Shown piece by piece: positions 18,894-26,998 of a stretch of DNA of 64,000 nucleotides. A model generated the notes under the pieces. It did no database searches, was not told the origin of the DNA, and was given only the letters and a program-made list of their open reading frames with translations. Positions within the stretch are counted from its first letter, which is position 1, and each line of letters begins with the position of its first letter. The position numbers and the translations under genes were made by a program. This DNA comes from Acetobacteraceae bacterium (lineage in GTDB: Bacteria > Pseudomonadota > Alphaproteobacteria > Acetobacterales > Acetobacteraceae), in contig JANXMB010000053.1 of assembly GCA_025354865.1 (NCBI GenBank), positions 22,299-86,298 of the forward strand. The letters run 5' to 3'.

Positions 18894-20708
18894 CTATGCG
18901 TCCCGCCGTTGTGCATCGTCGAGCGCGATCGCTGTCTCGATCAGCGATAAATGCGAAAACGCCTGGGGGAAATTGCCCAGCATGCGGCGCGAGCGGATAT
19001 CGTATTCCTCCGAGAGAAGGCCGACGTCGTTGGTTAGGCCGACCAAGCGGGCGAACAACGCCGCAGCCTCGGCCGTACGTTTTTGCAGAATCAATACGTC
19101 CGCGTACCAGAAGCTGCAAGCAAGGAAAACCCCTTCTCCCGGCGGCAGGCCGTCGGCGTTTCGATAGCGTAGGACAAGGCCGTCTGGCATCAAATCCCGT
19201 TCGATCGCCGCGACGGTGCTGGCGATCCTGGGATCGTCGATCGGCAGGAAGCCGATGGCGGGTAGCAGCAGCAGGCTCGCATCCACGCAATCGCTGCCGT
19301 AGCTCTGCACGAAGCCGGTACGTTCCGGGTTCAGTCCGTTGGCGCAAATATCGGCATGGATCGCCGCCGCCAGCGCCTGCCAGCGTGCCAGCGGAGCCGG
19401 CAGATCGAAGGCTCGGGCGTTGCGTAGCGCGCAATCGACGGCGAACCATGCCATGGCTTTGGAAAACACGAATTGCCGAGGCCCGCCGCGTATTTCCCAG
19501 ATGCCCTCGTCGGGATCGCGCCAGATCGTTTCCAGATGCGCGACCAGGGCGATTTGCAGATCCCAGGTCTCGGCCGTTGTCGCGGCGCCGCACGCGATTG
19601 CACAATGCAGGGCGCCGATCGTTTCGCCGTAGACGTCGAGCTGCGCCTGCTCTGCGGCGGCGTTGCCAATCCGCACCGGGCTGCTGGCGCGATAGCCGGG
19701 CAGCCCGGCCGCGACATGTTCCGCCGGGGGTTGTCCGCCATCCAGGCTGTACAGCGGGCGCGGCGGCCGGCCCCCGAGGGCGCGACGCAGCCAGCCGATC
19801 CAGGCTGCGGCTTCCGCCGTGTGGCCGCTTCGCAGCAAAGCGCGCACCGTCAGGGCGGAGTCGCGCGGCCAGCAATAGCGGTAATCCCAATTGCGTTCGC
19901 CCCCGATGTGCTCGGGTAACGATGTCGTCGGCGCTGCAACGATGCCGCCGGTTTCGCTGTGGCAGAGCGTTTTCAGCGTCGCCAGCGACCGCAGCACCGC
20001 ATCGCGCCATGGGCCGCGATAGGTGCAGCGCTCCGACCAGCCGCGCCAGAAGGCCTCGGTCTCGGTCAGGGCTTGCAATGGGTCTGGGGCCGGACGGCCA
20101 AGGGATGCATGGGTCAGCACGAAGCAGACCGGCGTCGCGGTGTCGCTGCGGAAGGCGGCGACGATGTTGGTGGCCTCCGTCTGTATCGCGACGGATGCGC
20201 AAAGGGTTACGGTGTCGGCCCCGGCCCGCAGGATCGCGCCCCGGCCATCGGATGCGGTCTCGATATTGGGGGCCACTTGGCCGTTATCGAAGCGTAGCGC
20301 CAGTTCCAGCCCCATCGGCACGGCGCCGCTGCGGGATTCGACGATGCGCACCACCGAGGCCCCGCCGTACGGCATGAAGTCGATCGTCGCGACGGAGCCG
20401 GCGTCGGTGTCGAACACGGTTTCCAGAATCGCCGTGCCTGGCCGATAGGCGCGGGACACGCGGCGGACGGGGACGGTGGGGCCGATCCACCAGCGGCCAT
20501 GGCTGGGGGTGCCGAGCAGGGCGGCGAAACAGGCGGGGCTATCGAAGCGGGGCCAGCAGAGCCAGTCGATCGAGCCGGTTTTGCCGACCAGCGCAGCGGA
20601 CCGGCCGTCGCCGAGCAGGGCGTAGTCCTCGATGCTTAACGGACGATCCGGTGCGGTCAACGGGCGTTGCCGCCAATCCTCCGTCCGTTGTTGCCGATGC
20701 AATAGCAT
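18894..20708 (-). CDS. glycoside hydrolase family 15 protein (glucoamylase/trehalase type)
   Basis: 604 aa. The ATG at 20708 (MLLHRQQRTEDW) has GGAG just upstream; a TTG further out is unlikely. The N-terminal domain starts with the typical IEDYALLGDGRSAALVGKTG and SIDWLCWPRFDSPACFAALL. The catalytic (alpha/alpha)6 barrel contains NWDYRYCWPRDSALT and DEGIWEIRG, the latter probably carrying one catalytic glutamate. No signal peptide is seen, so it is cytoplasmic. Family members hydrolyse alpha-glucosides, including trehalose. It overlaps the upstream secreted-protein gene by 52 bases in another frame, suggesting translational coupling. No trehalose or glycogen genes lie beside it. Confidence 0.88.
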   Translation of the reverse strand: MLLHRQQRTEDWRQRPLTAPDRPLSIEDYALLGDGRSAALVGKTGSIDWLCWPRFDSPACFAALLGTPSHGRWWIGPTVPVRRVSRAYRPGTAILETVFDTDAGSVATIDFMPYGGASVVRIVESRSGAVPMGLELALRFDNGQVAPNIETASDGRGAILRAGADTVTLCASVAIQTEATNIVAAFRSDTATPVCFVLTHASLGRPAPDPLQALTETEAFWRGWSERCTYRGPWRDAVLRSLATLKTLCHSETGGIVAAPTTSLPEHIGGERNWDYRYCWPRDSALTVRALLRSGHTAEAAAWIGWLRRALGGRPPRPLYSLDGGQPPAEHVAAGLPGYRASSPVRIGNAAAEQAQLDVYGETIGALHCAIACGAATTAETWDLQIALVAHLETIWRDPDEGIWEIRGGPRQFVFSKAMAWFAVDCALRNARAFDLPAPLARWQALAAAIHADICANGLNPERTGFVQSYGSDCVDASLLLLPAIGFLPIDDPRIASTVAAIERDLMPDGLVLRYRNADGLPPGEGVFLACSFWYADVLILQKRTAEAAALFARLVGLTNDVGLLSEEYDIRSRRMLGNFPQAFSHLSLIETAIALDDAQRRDA

Positions 20709-21016
20709 GGTGCTCCGGCGCCGAGCGGGCGTTCCAGCGGGCAAACATAGGCGCCGGCGTCGCAGGACTGCCCGTAGGCGGGTTGGGGCTGGGGCGGGGT
20801 GTACACCACGGGCGGCGGCGGGGCGTAGTAGGCCGGGGGCGGGTAGTAGACCGGCGGCGGGTAATAGACCGGTGGCGGGCCGAAATACGGCAGCGGCACG
20901 CCGATGCCGACGAAAAAGCGGGCCTGGGCCGGGCTGGCCGACAGCGTTGCCCCCAAAGCGAGGACGCCGAGCAGGAGGGGGCGTAAGCGCAGCAGGGGGG
21001 AGAAGATGCGGGTCAT
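20657..21016 (-). CDS. small secreted Pro/Tyr-rich protein with C-terminal cysteines
   Basis: 119 aa from MTRIFSPLLRLRP. A clear signal peptide ends at SPAQA. The middle carries short repeats of the type PPPVYYPPP that make a flexible extended segment. The C-terminal 40 residues have four cysteines (SCDAG..VCPLE..PCYCIGNNGRRIGG) and probably fold as a small disulfide-linked module. I do not recognise a named family. The likely location is the periplasm or cell surface. Its 3' end overlaps the start of the GH15 gene by 52 bases. Confidence 0.7.
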   Translation of the reverse strand: MTRIFSPLLRLRPLLLGVLALGATLSASPAQARFFVGIGVPLPYFGPPPVYYPPPVYYPPPAYYAPPPPVVYTPPQPQPAYGQSCDAGAYVCPLERPLGAGAPCYCIGNNGRRIGGNAR

Positions 21017-21137
21017 CGCGATATCCTGGTGTGCGGTCGAGGAAGCCGGCGATCGCACGATGGAGCGGGTTGAGGTCGGGCGGACGATGCCGTCCGTGCC
21101 CGCACCTTACCGGGGCCTTGTAACGCGATTATGGCCG

Positions 21138-21566
21138 TCACGGCGCCCCGATCGCCTGAATGGCGGCCTGGATCATGCGCGCGGCGGTCATCCGGTCACC
21201 CACACCCAGCGCCTCCAGCCCCTGCGAAATCGTTTTCACGGCCGGGTTGTCGCTGGGTGTCCATGTCGTGCCGACGGTTGCGGAGCGATCCAGCAGCCGG
21301 GTTTGCGCCATTTCCATGGCTTGCTGCGCCTCCCCGATGCGTCCGGCGGCCAAGGCGCCCTCGGCCGCGCGCAGAAATTCGGTCGGGCTGGCGTCTTCGC
21401 TCAATGCCGGGGCGGGCAGGGCGGTGGCGGGGGGCGGGGGGATACGGCCGAAAGGCTGGGTTTGCGCCAGCGCCGAACTCACCAGCACTAGGGACACCAG
21501 CACTGGGGCGATCAGGGTGCCGGCGAGCAAAAGGGATGCGACAATCGGGCGGGGCATGCGATGCAA
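21138..21566 (-). CDS. secreted hypothetical protein
   Basis: 142 aa with an N-terminal signal peptide (cleavage near SSALAQ), a Pro/Ala-rich linker and a helical domain (SPTEFLRAAEGALAAGRIGE to the C-terminus) that resembles a small TPR-like helical bundle. MPRPIVASLL three codons in is an alternative start. Similar-looking secreted proteins are, as far as I recall, common in Acetobacteraceae without known function. It is on the same strand as its neighbours but separated by 121 and 81 bases, so it may have its own promoter. Confidence 0.65.
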   Translation of the reverse strand: MHRMPRPIVASLLLAGTLIAPVLVSLVLVSSALAQTQPFGRIPPPPATALPAPALSEDASPTEFLRAAEGALAAGRIGEAQQAMEMAQTRLLDRSATVGTTWTPSDNPAVKTISQGLEALGVGDRMTAARMIQAAIQAIGAP

Positions 21567-21647
21567 TCTCCGAAATTGCTGAACTCAGCCATGGGAAGAT
21601 GGTGCGTCGATGCCCGTCTGCCAATGCCGGAGCGTTGGTATCCCGCG

Positions 21648-22328
21648 CTACGCGGCGTCGTGGAAGATAATGCCCATGGTATGGCGCTGTCCCGACAGGA
21701 TGCGGCTGACGCCGTGCCGCATGATTGTGCGGTAATGGCCTCGGGTGCCGCGCACCGGGCGTTCGCGCACGGGGAAGACGACCGCGTCGCCCTGGCGCAG
21801 GGGCACAATCTCTGCCTTGGATTGGGCGCGCGGGCGCTGTTCGACCAGCAGGAACTCGCCGCCGGTGAAATCGCGTTCGGGGTCGCTCAGCAGGATGGTG
21901 GCTTGCAAGGGGAAAGCGAGATCGCCGTAGAGGTCCTGGTGCAAGCAGTTGAACCCATCCTTGCCATAGCGCAGCAGCAGCGGCGTCGGCCGGGTCTGCC
22001 CGGCGGCGTGGCAGCGGGCAAGGAAGTCGTCCAGGCTGTCGGGGAAGTCGTCGGGTTGCCCGAGGGCGCGCCGCCATGCGTTGGCAATGCCGGCCAGCGG
22101 CGCATAGAGCGCGTGGCGCAGGGCGGCGACCTCCGGCGGCAGGGGATACGCGAAATATTTGTATTCGCCGCGGCCGTAGGCGTGCTGCTCCATGACGATG
22201 CGCTTCCGGAACGGGGCGTCGGCGTCGTACAGCTCGGCCAACCGGCGGCACGTTTCGGCATCCAGCAAGGGGTGCACCGCGTAGCCGTCCCGATTGAGCG
22301 TGTCGGCGAGTGCTTCGGCGTCGATCAT
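21648..22328 (-). CDS. 2OG-Fe(II) oxygenase
   Basis: 226 aa from MIDAEALADT, with AGGA seven bases upstream; the longer frame runs into the next gene. It has a prolyl-4-hydroxylase-like double-stranded beta-helix with the iron ligands H130 and D132 (CLHQDLYGD) and H205, and R209 (RHGVSR) for 2-oxoglutarate. Members use iron, oxygen and 2-oxoglutarate to hydroxylate a protein or small molecule; the substrate is unknown. It lies 76 bases downstream of the TPR-glycosyltransferase gene on the same strand, so the two may be co-transcribed. Confidence 0.82.
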   Translation of the reverse strand: MIDAEALADTLNRDGYAVHPLLDAETCRRLAELYDADAPFRKRIVMEQHAYGRGEYKYFAYPLPPEVAALRHALYAPLAGIANAWRRALGQPDDFPDSLDDFLARCHAAGQTRPTPLLLRYGKDGFNCLHQDLYGDLAFPLQATILLSDPERDFTGGEFLLVEQRPRAQSKAEIVPLRQGDAVVFPVRERPVRGTRGHYRTIMRHGVSRILSGQRHTMGIIFHDAA

Positions 22329-22404
22329 CGTCCGATCCTGTGCCCGTTCATCCGCACGATCCTGACAGGACCGGCGTGCCCTCGCTTCCCGGATCGTGCG
22401 GCGG

Positions 22405-23853
22405 TCAGGCAGCGCCCGGCAGCGGCTTGCGCACTTCTTCGGCCAAGGCGTCGCGCACGGCATCGAGCACCGGCTGCCACCCGCCGGGCTTGTCCTGCCG
22501 GAACAGGCGGACCGAGGGATACCAGGGGCTGTCCGAGCGATCCAGCATCCAGCGCCAATCCGCCGCCTTGGGGATCATGATCCACGCCGGCTTGCCCAGC
22601 GCGCCCGACAGATGCCCCATCGAGGTATCGACGGTCACGATCAGGTCCAAATTCTCGATAACAGCGGCGGTTTCGCCGAAATCGGTCAGGTCGTTCGACA
22701 GATCGGTCATGTGGGCGAACTTGCCGATATGTTCGATATCGCGCGCCGGCATCGGCTTTTGCAACGAGACGAAGGCAGCCGGCCCCAGTTCCGCCAGCGG
22801 CAGCAACTGCGCCAGCGGCACCGAGCGGCGGCGGTCGTTGGGATGGGTGGGGCGTCCGGTCCAAGCGAGGCCGATGCGACGGACCCCCGTTGGCAGTTGC
22901 ATCGCCAACCGTTCCCGCCACGCGGCGACCCGACCGGGGTCGGCCTTCAAATAGGGGAAGGTGCTCGGGATAGTGTCGATCTTGGTCTGAAACAGATAGG
23001 GCAGGCTGGACAGGCGGCAATGCGCGGCATGGCCGGGCACGTCGGTCCAGCGATGGCAGAACTGAGTCACGCCGGGGATATCGCGCAGCAGCGGCGCCAT
23101 CTCCTCGCTACAACCCAGCACCACTTCCTGCACCCGGCTGGCGGCTTCGGCGATGAAGCGGGCGAATTGGATGGTATCGCCGTAGCCCTGATCGCCGACC
23201 AGCAGCAAGCGACCGGTCGGGATATGCATGCCGTTCCATGGCGCCGAGGTCATGGCGGGCATGGTGAGCTTCCCGGCCTCGGTTTCGTTGCGCCATTCGT
23301 ATTCCATCCAGCCGGCTTCGAAATCGCCCATGGCCAGCAGGTTCTGCGCCATCGCGAGGTGGCCGTCGGCGTGCTTGTGGTTCAACCCGAGGGCGCGCAG
23401 CAGGCAGGCCGCCGCTTTTTCGCGGTCGTCGGCATCGGTGAAGATCAGCGAGAGATTGACCAGATGGTCGGCGTTATTGGGGTCGAGGCGGACCGATTCC
23501 TGCCCGGTCGCCAGGGCGTCCTCGATCCGATTGGTGGACCGCTGCATGGCGCTGAGATGGGCATACCAACTCGCGTTGCCCGGCCGCAACGCCACCGCGC
23601 GGGTGAGATTGGCGATCCCGGCTTCATGGTCGTTCTGCATCGCCTGGACGATGCCCAGCAGCGCCAGACCGGCGGGATGCTCGGGGATCGCAGCCAGGAC
23701 GTCGTTGCAGATGCCGACGGCTTCGTTCAGCCGCTTGCTCTGCGCCGCCGTCTGCGCCCGCGTAAGGGCCTGTTCGGCGGTCTCGCCGCCAGGAAGGGTG
23801 GGTTCTGCGGCAGCGGCGGGGACGGCTGCTTGTGGTCCGGTCGAGTCGCTCAT
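22405..23853 (-). CDS. TPR protein with glycosyltransferase-like C-terminal domain
   Basis: 482 aa. Residues about 30-190 form tandem tetratricopeptide repeats (DALATGQESVRLDPNNADHL is one). The C-terminal half, from about residue 210 (GRLLLVGDQGYGDTIQFARF), resembles the GT9/heptosyltransferase-type fold, with VTVDTSMGHLSGALGKPAWI as the nucleotide-sugar-binding end. No signal peptide is present. Such fusions in alphaproteobacteria are often linked to flagellin or surface glycosylation, but no glycan or flagellin genes are adjacent here, so the acceptor is unknown. Confidence 0.85.
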   Translation of the reverse strand: MSDSTGPQAAVPAAAAEPTLPGGETAEQALTRAQTAAQSKRLNEAVGICNDVLAAIPEHPAGLALLGIVQAMQNDHEAGIANLTRAVALRPGNASWYAHLSAMQRSTNRIEDALATGQESVRLDPNNADHLVNLSLIFTDADDREKAAACLLRALGLNHKHADGHLAMAQNLLAMGDFEAGWMEYEWRNETEAGKLTMPAMTSAPWNGMHIPTGRLLLVGDQGYGDTIQFARFIAEAASRVQEVVLGCSEEMAPLLRDIPGVTQFCHRWTDVPGHAAHCRLSSLPYLFQTKIDTIPSTFPYLKADPGRVAAWRERLAMQLPTGVRRIGLAWTGRPTHPNDRRRSVPLAQLLPLAELGPAAFVSLQKPMPARDIEHIGKFAHMTDLSNDLTDFGETAAVIENLDLIVTVDTSMGHLSGALGKPAWIMIPKAADWRWMLDRSDSPWYPSVRLFRQDKPGGWQPVLDAVRDALAEEVRKPLPGAA

Positions 23854-23962
23854 GCCGCCAAAATGCCTGTTGCCGAGGATCGGGACAAGGGGCGTTCGGC
23901 GGGCTTTGCGCCGGGAGGATGGGGGGCAGCGGCCGATCGCGAAACACGGGCGCGCGCCCCCC

Positions 23963-24841
23963 TCAACGCCCGTCGAACATCCGCTGTCGCTCGGTTTGCT
24001 GCGCCGGCCCGATCGGGGAGGGGCCGGGCCGTACTTTCTGTCGCAAAGGCGGGGACGGGAGGGCGGCGATCTCGGTCACCAGCTTGCGAGCCATTGCCTG
24101 CCCGAAGCTGTGGAAATCTTGCACCACCAGCACAAAACTGCCCGGCCCGCCGGTCACGTTCTCCCGATAATACAGCGGCAGTCCGCCGGGCGGCTGCACA
24201 TGGGCGAAGGTCCAGGACACCGGATGGTCGTTGACGATGGCCAGACCGTTGATCGTGATGCCCGCAGCCACGGCGTCGTCCCGCGCGGCGGCGACCTCGC
24301 GACCGGCGTTGTTGGTGCCGTCGCCGCAGACGTCGATGACCCGGCGGGTGGCATTGAAGCCGCTCTCGGCCAGGGCCTGGACTGCGAGATCGATGCCGGC
24401 GCCGATCGCGGTGCGGCCATAGAAGGATCGCGGCGCGGCGGACAGAAGATCGGCGAAGGCGCGGGCGGAGGGCAGGTCGCGGATGGCGGTCCAACCGACG
24501 ACCGTACGGGTCTGCCCGTCGCCGGCGAATTCGATATAGGACACGGCGATGGCACCCAGAAGCCCGCCGCGAATGGCGCGCACGACGGCGGGATCGACGA
24601 AGGCGGCGGCATAGCCCTGTTTTTCCAGGGTAAATTCGGCATCGTCGATGCTGCGGGAGACGTCGGACACCAATACGAGCGCGAGATCGACGTCCTCCGC
24701 TGCGGCAGGGTTGACGGCGGCCAAAGCGAGAGGCGGTTGGGTCTTGACCCCGATCGGCGGGGACGCGGGCGCGGGGCGGCCGGCCAGCGCGACGGTGGCG
24801 ATCGCGATCGATAGAAGTGTCAACCGCACTGCGCGCCACAT
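23963..24841 (-). CDS. secreted DUF1194 (von Willebrand factor A-like) protein
   Basis: 292 aa from MWRAVRLTLLSIAIATVALA, a signal peptide ending near AGRPAPAS; the upstream extension is not credible. The body is a vWA-like domain with the MIDAS start DVSRS (VLVSDVSRSIDDAEF), a GRTAIGAGIDLAVQAL segment and DVCGDGTNNAGREV. It is predicted to be periplasmic or exported and to bind a divalent metal. Partners are unknown. It begins about 120 bases downstream of the S24 repressor gene on the same strand and might be transcribed from it. Confidence 0.85.
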   Translation of the reverse strand: MWRAVRLTLLSIAIATVALAGRPAPASPPIGVKTQPPLALAAVNPAAAEDVDLALVLVSDVSRSIDDAEFTLEKQGYAAAFVDPAVVRAIRGGLLGAIAVSYIEFAGDGQTRTVVGWTAIRDLPSARAFADLLSAAPRSFYGRTAIGAGIDLAVQALAESGFNATRRVIDVCGDGTNNAGREVAAARDDAVAAGITINGLAIVNDHPVSWTFAHVQPPGGLPLYYRENVTGGPGSFVLVVQDFHSFGQAMARKLVTEIAALPSPPLRQKVRPGPSPIGPAQQTERQRMFDGR

Positions 24842-24962
24842 CGGGTGTTCGCTTTCCTCGGAGGGATCGGCCGAGTTTGCACCGGTCTGCGGGGTCTGCG
24901 TCAAAGCAATAATCGCGTTGCCCGACGATTGGCAGAACCCGCGAACAATTGCGGCCGGGGGC

Positions 24963-25613
24963 CTACTGGCTGACCCAGACGATCCGATGCAGCCAGGCAA
25001 TCTCGTTTAGGTCGAACGAGAAATCGGGGTGCAGCGGATTGAGGCTTTTCAACTCCACCCGGCGCGCCGAGCGGCGAGTGAGCTGCTTAGCCATGACTTC
25101 CCCGGCGTTGGTGCGGGCAACGACACGATCCCCGCGGCGGATCGGGGATGCCGGGGATACGATCACCAGATCGCCGTCGCGATAGACCGGCTCCATCGAA
25201 TTGCCGCTGATTTCCAGGGCATAGGCGTTGGGGTCGCCGATGTCGGGCAACCCGACTTCGTCCCAGGAGCCGCCGACGGGAAAGCCGCCGTCGTCGAAAT
25301 AACCCTCCGCCCCCGCCTGCGCCATGCCGATCAGCGGAATGCGCCGGGAGACGATGCGGGAACTGTTGTTGCTGGCCAAGGCCCGGGCGCCGGACACCAG
25401 GGCGGTGAACGCCTCCATCGATGCACCGGTGGCGTTGAGCACTTTGGCGATGCTTTCGGTGCTGGGCCAGCGGGCGCGGCCGTCCGGCATGCGGCGCTTG
25501 GACACATTGAACGTCGTCGAGTCCAGGCCGGATTTCTTCGCCAGGCCCGACGCCGACATGCCGTATTCGGCGGCGAGCGTGTCGAGGGCGCGCCAGACAT
25601 CTTCGTGTTTCAT
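24963..25613 (-). CDS. XRE-family repressor with S24 (LexA/CI-like) peptidase domain
   Basis: 216 aa. An N-terminal helix-turn-helix (about residues 5-70, MSASGLAKKSGLDSTTFNVS) is followed by an S24 self-cleavage domain with nucleophile S139 (SGNSMEP) and general base K176 (EVMAKQL). A cleavage site at A100-G101 (AQAGAEG) is plausible. This is the CI-type repressor layout, not SOS LexA, whose DNA-binding domain is different. It diverges from the 133-aa gene at 25790 across a 176-base AT-rich gap holding an imperfect dyad. It probably represses that promoter until DNA damage or another signal triggers cleavage. Confidence 0.85.
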   Translation of the reverse strand: MKHEDVWRALDTLAAEYGMSASGLAKKSGLDSTTFNVSKRRMPDGRARWPSTESIAKVLNATGASMEAFTALVSGARALASNNSSRIVSRRIPLIGMAQAGAEGYFDDGGFPVGGSWDEVGLPDIGDPNAYALEISGNSMEPVYRDGDLVIVSPASPIRRGDRVVARTNAGEVMAKQLTRRSARRVELKSLNPLHPDFSFDLNEIAWLHRIVWVSQ

Positions 25614-25717
25614 CGATTCGCTTTCATGGGCAACGAGTGCGCCGGGGGTATTATGATAGGAATGCGAGCCGATTGAAATGGGAAACTATCCCGTGTCTGC
25701 GCTTTGTATCTTGCCAT

Positions 25718-25744
25718 TGTATGCAACCTATGGTTTAGTATACA
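25718..25744. promoter_or_regulatory. imperfect dyad and possible promoter between divergent genes
   Basis: The AT-rich gap between the S24 repressor and the 133-aa gene contains the imperfect palindrome TGTAT-GC-AACC-TAT-GGTT-TAGT-ATACA. TATACA at 25739-25744 could serve as a -10 element for the plus-strand gene. This is the natural place for the repressor's operator. The assignment is inferred from position and symmetry. Confidence 0.35.
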
Positions 25745-25789
25745 GAATTCGTTCCCGTATTGCTTGCCCCGCACAGGAGCCAACCCGCA

Positions 25790-26191
25790 ATGGCACAATC
25801 CGCCCAATTTCGCCTCGGCAACCGATTAGCCGCACAAACCCGACCCGCATCGATCGAAACCAATGCGCGGGTGCAACCGTTTCGCAACGCCGAGGAAGCC
25901 TGGATCTGGACCATGGCAGCCCTGACGGCGCGGCGCGACGGCGCACGTTACACCGCCAACCAAGGCCGCATCGGCCGGCCCTGCGACCCCGACGATATCG
26001 TCCGCAGCCTCGACGCCTTGTATCGACAGCGCCGGATCGATCTGTTGCATGCCCGTATCCTCCGGATTTGGGGCGAGCGCGGCGCCGCACCCGATCCCAC
26101 CCATGCCATGGAAAAGGCCGATTGGACCTTGTGGCGGGAGGCGCTGGACCGATTGGAGTGGTCGTTGCGCATCAAGGGCATCGTTGCCTGA
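25790..26191 (+). CDS. conserved hypothetical protein divergent from the S24 repressor
   Basis: 133 aa from MAQSAQFRLG, with AGGAG ten bases upstream. It is soluble, basic and tryptophan-rich, with no signal peptide or membrane segment. The central part (EEAWIWTMAALTARRDG, RPCDPDDIVRSLDALYRQRR, LLHARILRIWGERG) looks like a compact helical domain. I recall similar proteins in Azospirillum and Acetobacteraceae without assigned function. The divergent layout with a cleavable repressor suggests it is a derepressed target. Confidence 0.7.
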   Translation: MAQSAQFRLGNRLAAQTRPASIETNARVQPFRNAEEAWIWTMAALTARRDGARYTANQGRIGRPCDPDDIVRSLDALYRQRRIDLLHARILRIWGERGAAPDPTHAMEKADWTLWREALDRLEWSLRIKGIVA

Positions 26192-26236
26192 ATTCCTGTA
26201 ATTAGGGAAAATTTCATTTAAATAGGAAAAATAACG

Positions 26237-26266
26237 TTGACACGCCCACCCCAACCCCGTTAGTAA
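26237..26266 (+). promoter_or_regulatory. promoter upstream of the tandem terminators
   Basis: A perfect -35 box TTGACA (26237-26242) is followed after 18 bases by TAGTAA (26261-26266), a weak -10 match. The region upstream (26192-26236) is strikingly AT-rich for this genome, with repeated GGAAAA tracts that could act as an UP element. Initiation would be near 26273, about 60 bases before the first terminator. Confidence 0.5.
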
Positions 26267-26272
26267 TCGTGC

Positions 26273-26363
26273 ATCGACGGGATCGGTGCGTTCAACAAAC
26301 GCCCCAACCCCCGACACGTATCGAAACCGACCGGACCGCCCCGTATGGGACGGTCCTTTTTTT
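26273..26363 (+). ncRNA. candidate short leader RNA or sRNA ended by the first terminator
   Basis: From the predicted start to the T-run after the first terminator gives about 90 nt. It contains a small stem (GCGTT/AACGC near 26288-26301) before the terminator hairpin. There is no credible open frame with a ribosome site. It could be a free small RNA or the leader of the 78-aa gene at 26502; which one is unresolved. Confidence 0.3.
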
Positions 26364-26482
26364 GTGCCCAACCGGACCGCCCCGCCTGGGACGGTCCTTT
26401 TTTGTGCCCAACTGGACCGCCCCGCCTGGGACGGTCTTTTTTTTGCCCGAGAGGACCGCTCCACCTGGGACGGTCTTTTTTT
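26333..26482 (+). terminator. four tandem intrinsic terminators (about 40-bp repeat)
   Basis: Four consecutive copies of a GC-rich hairpin GGACCG...CGGTC(C) each end in a long T-run: hairpin 26333-26356 with T7; 26374-26397 with T6; 26414-26436 with T8; 26453-26475 with T7. Spacing is 39-41 bases. Each is a textbook rho-independent terminator for plus-strand transcription. Copy 4 has changes in the stem that still pair (TCCA with TGGG, one G-T wobble), so function seems kept. They sit directly upstream of the gene at 26502. Confidence 0.9.
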
Positions 26483-26501
26483 GTCTGAAAGGATCCCTCC
26501 C

Positions 26502-26738
26502 ATGGCCTTCGCCGCGCGCAACCTGTCCGTGCTCGCCTACGCCTCCGGCTTTACGCTCTGGCACTGCAAAGCACCGAAAGACCCGATCGACGCCGTCGTG
26601 TCCGATAACTACTTTCGGGATGCCGCCGACATGCTCACCGCCGGCGATCTCATCATGGTCACCGCCGCCAACGGTGCTCGGATCGTTGCCGTCGCGCTCG
26701 CCGATATCGACACCGTCGTCGTGGCAGCCCTGGTCTGA
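26502..26738 (+). CDS. small phage-type hypothetical protein
   Basis: 78 aa from MAFAARNLSVLAYASGFTLW, with AAGGA nine bases upstream; the start lies 19 bases after the last terminator T-run. A pattern of the type LW.CK..D..DAVVSDNYFRDAADMLTAGDLI is, as I recall, common in small proteins near capsid genes of alphaproteobacterial prophages. No other structural phage gene is adjacent, so it may be a remnant or a recruited gene. Expression requires passing four terminators or a promoter I cannot see. Confidence 0.65.
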   Translation: MAFAARNLSVLAYASGFTLWHCKAPKDPIDAVVSDNYFRDAADMLTAGDLIMVTAANGARIVAVALADIDTVVVAALV

Positions 26739-26782
26739 CGCCCACCGCCTCGGAACCCCATGCCATTCCCCGAACCCTGCTA

Positions 26783-26834
26783 GAGCGCGATGACCGGAGG
26801 TGGAATCACCGGAGGTCCGATCGCGCGAACAAAC
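26783..26834 (-). repeat. modular palindrome, module A
   Basis: A 52-base imperfect palindrome (GAGCGCGATGACCGGAGG ... TCGCGCGAACAAAC) that starts at a CTAG (26780-26783). Three tandem copies in the opposite orientation lie at 60481-60638 downstream of uvrA. It joins module B on its right. It is part of a 220-base composite filling most of the 452-base gap 26739-27190; the remainder of that gap (27000-27190) shows nothing I can assign. Confidence 0.8.
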
Positions 26835-26841
26835 AATCGGT

Positions 26842-26883
26842 TAGATCGCGATACGTGAGCGAGAGCGAACGCATCGCGATCTA
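26842..26883 (-). repeat. modular palindrome, module B
   Basis: A 42-base inverted repeat with arms AGATCGCGA and TCGCGATCT. The same module, inverted and with one mismatch, spans 60424-60465 at the end of uvrA. Its right end shares a CTAG (26881-26884) with module C. Confidence 0.8.
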
Positions 26884-26998
26884 GACCATGATCGTTTGAG
26901 GTTGCGCGCGATCTCGGCGTTGGATCATGGTCTAAGCCTTTGTTTGAGAGGGTGATTCACGCCCGAGGTTGAAGTCAACCTCAAGCGATCACGCTCTA
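26882..26998 (-). repeat. modular palindrome, module C (117 bp)
   Basis: This module has a reverse-complement copy at 63724-63840 matching at 115 of 117 positions. It contains two dyads: AGACCATGATC with GATCATGGTCT, and GAGGTTGA with TCAACCTC. Both ends lie in CTAG tetranucleotides (26881-26884 and 26996-26999). It is noncoding. The near identity over more than 36 kb points to recent mobility or gene conversion. Confidence 0.88.

Noticed and set aside
24963..25613. Assignment of the S24 protein as the SOS regulator LexA
   Set aside because: The N-terminal domain is XRE-like rather than the LexA winged helix, and its divergent gap lacks a GAAC-N7-GAAC box.
26286..26738. Longer 150-aa version of the 78-aa gene starting before the terminators
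   Set aside because: It would be translated through four terminator hairpins and shows repeat-derived low-complexity sequence. The ATG at 26502 has its own ribosome site.
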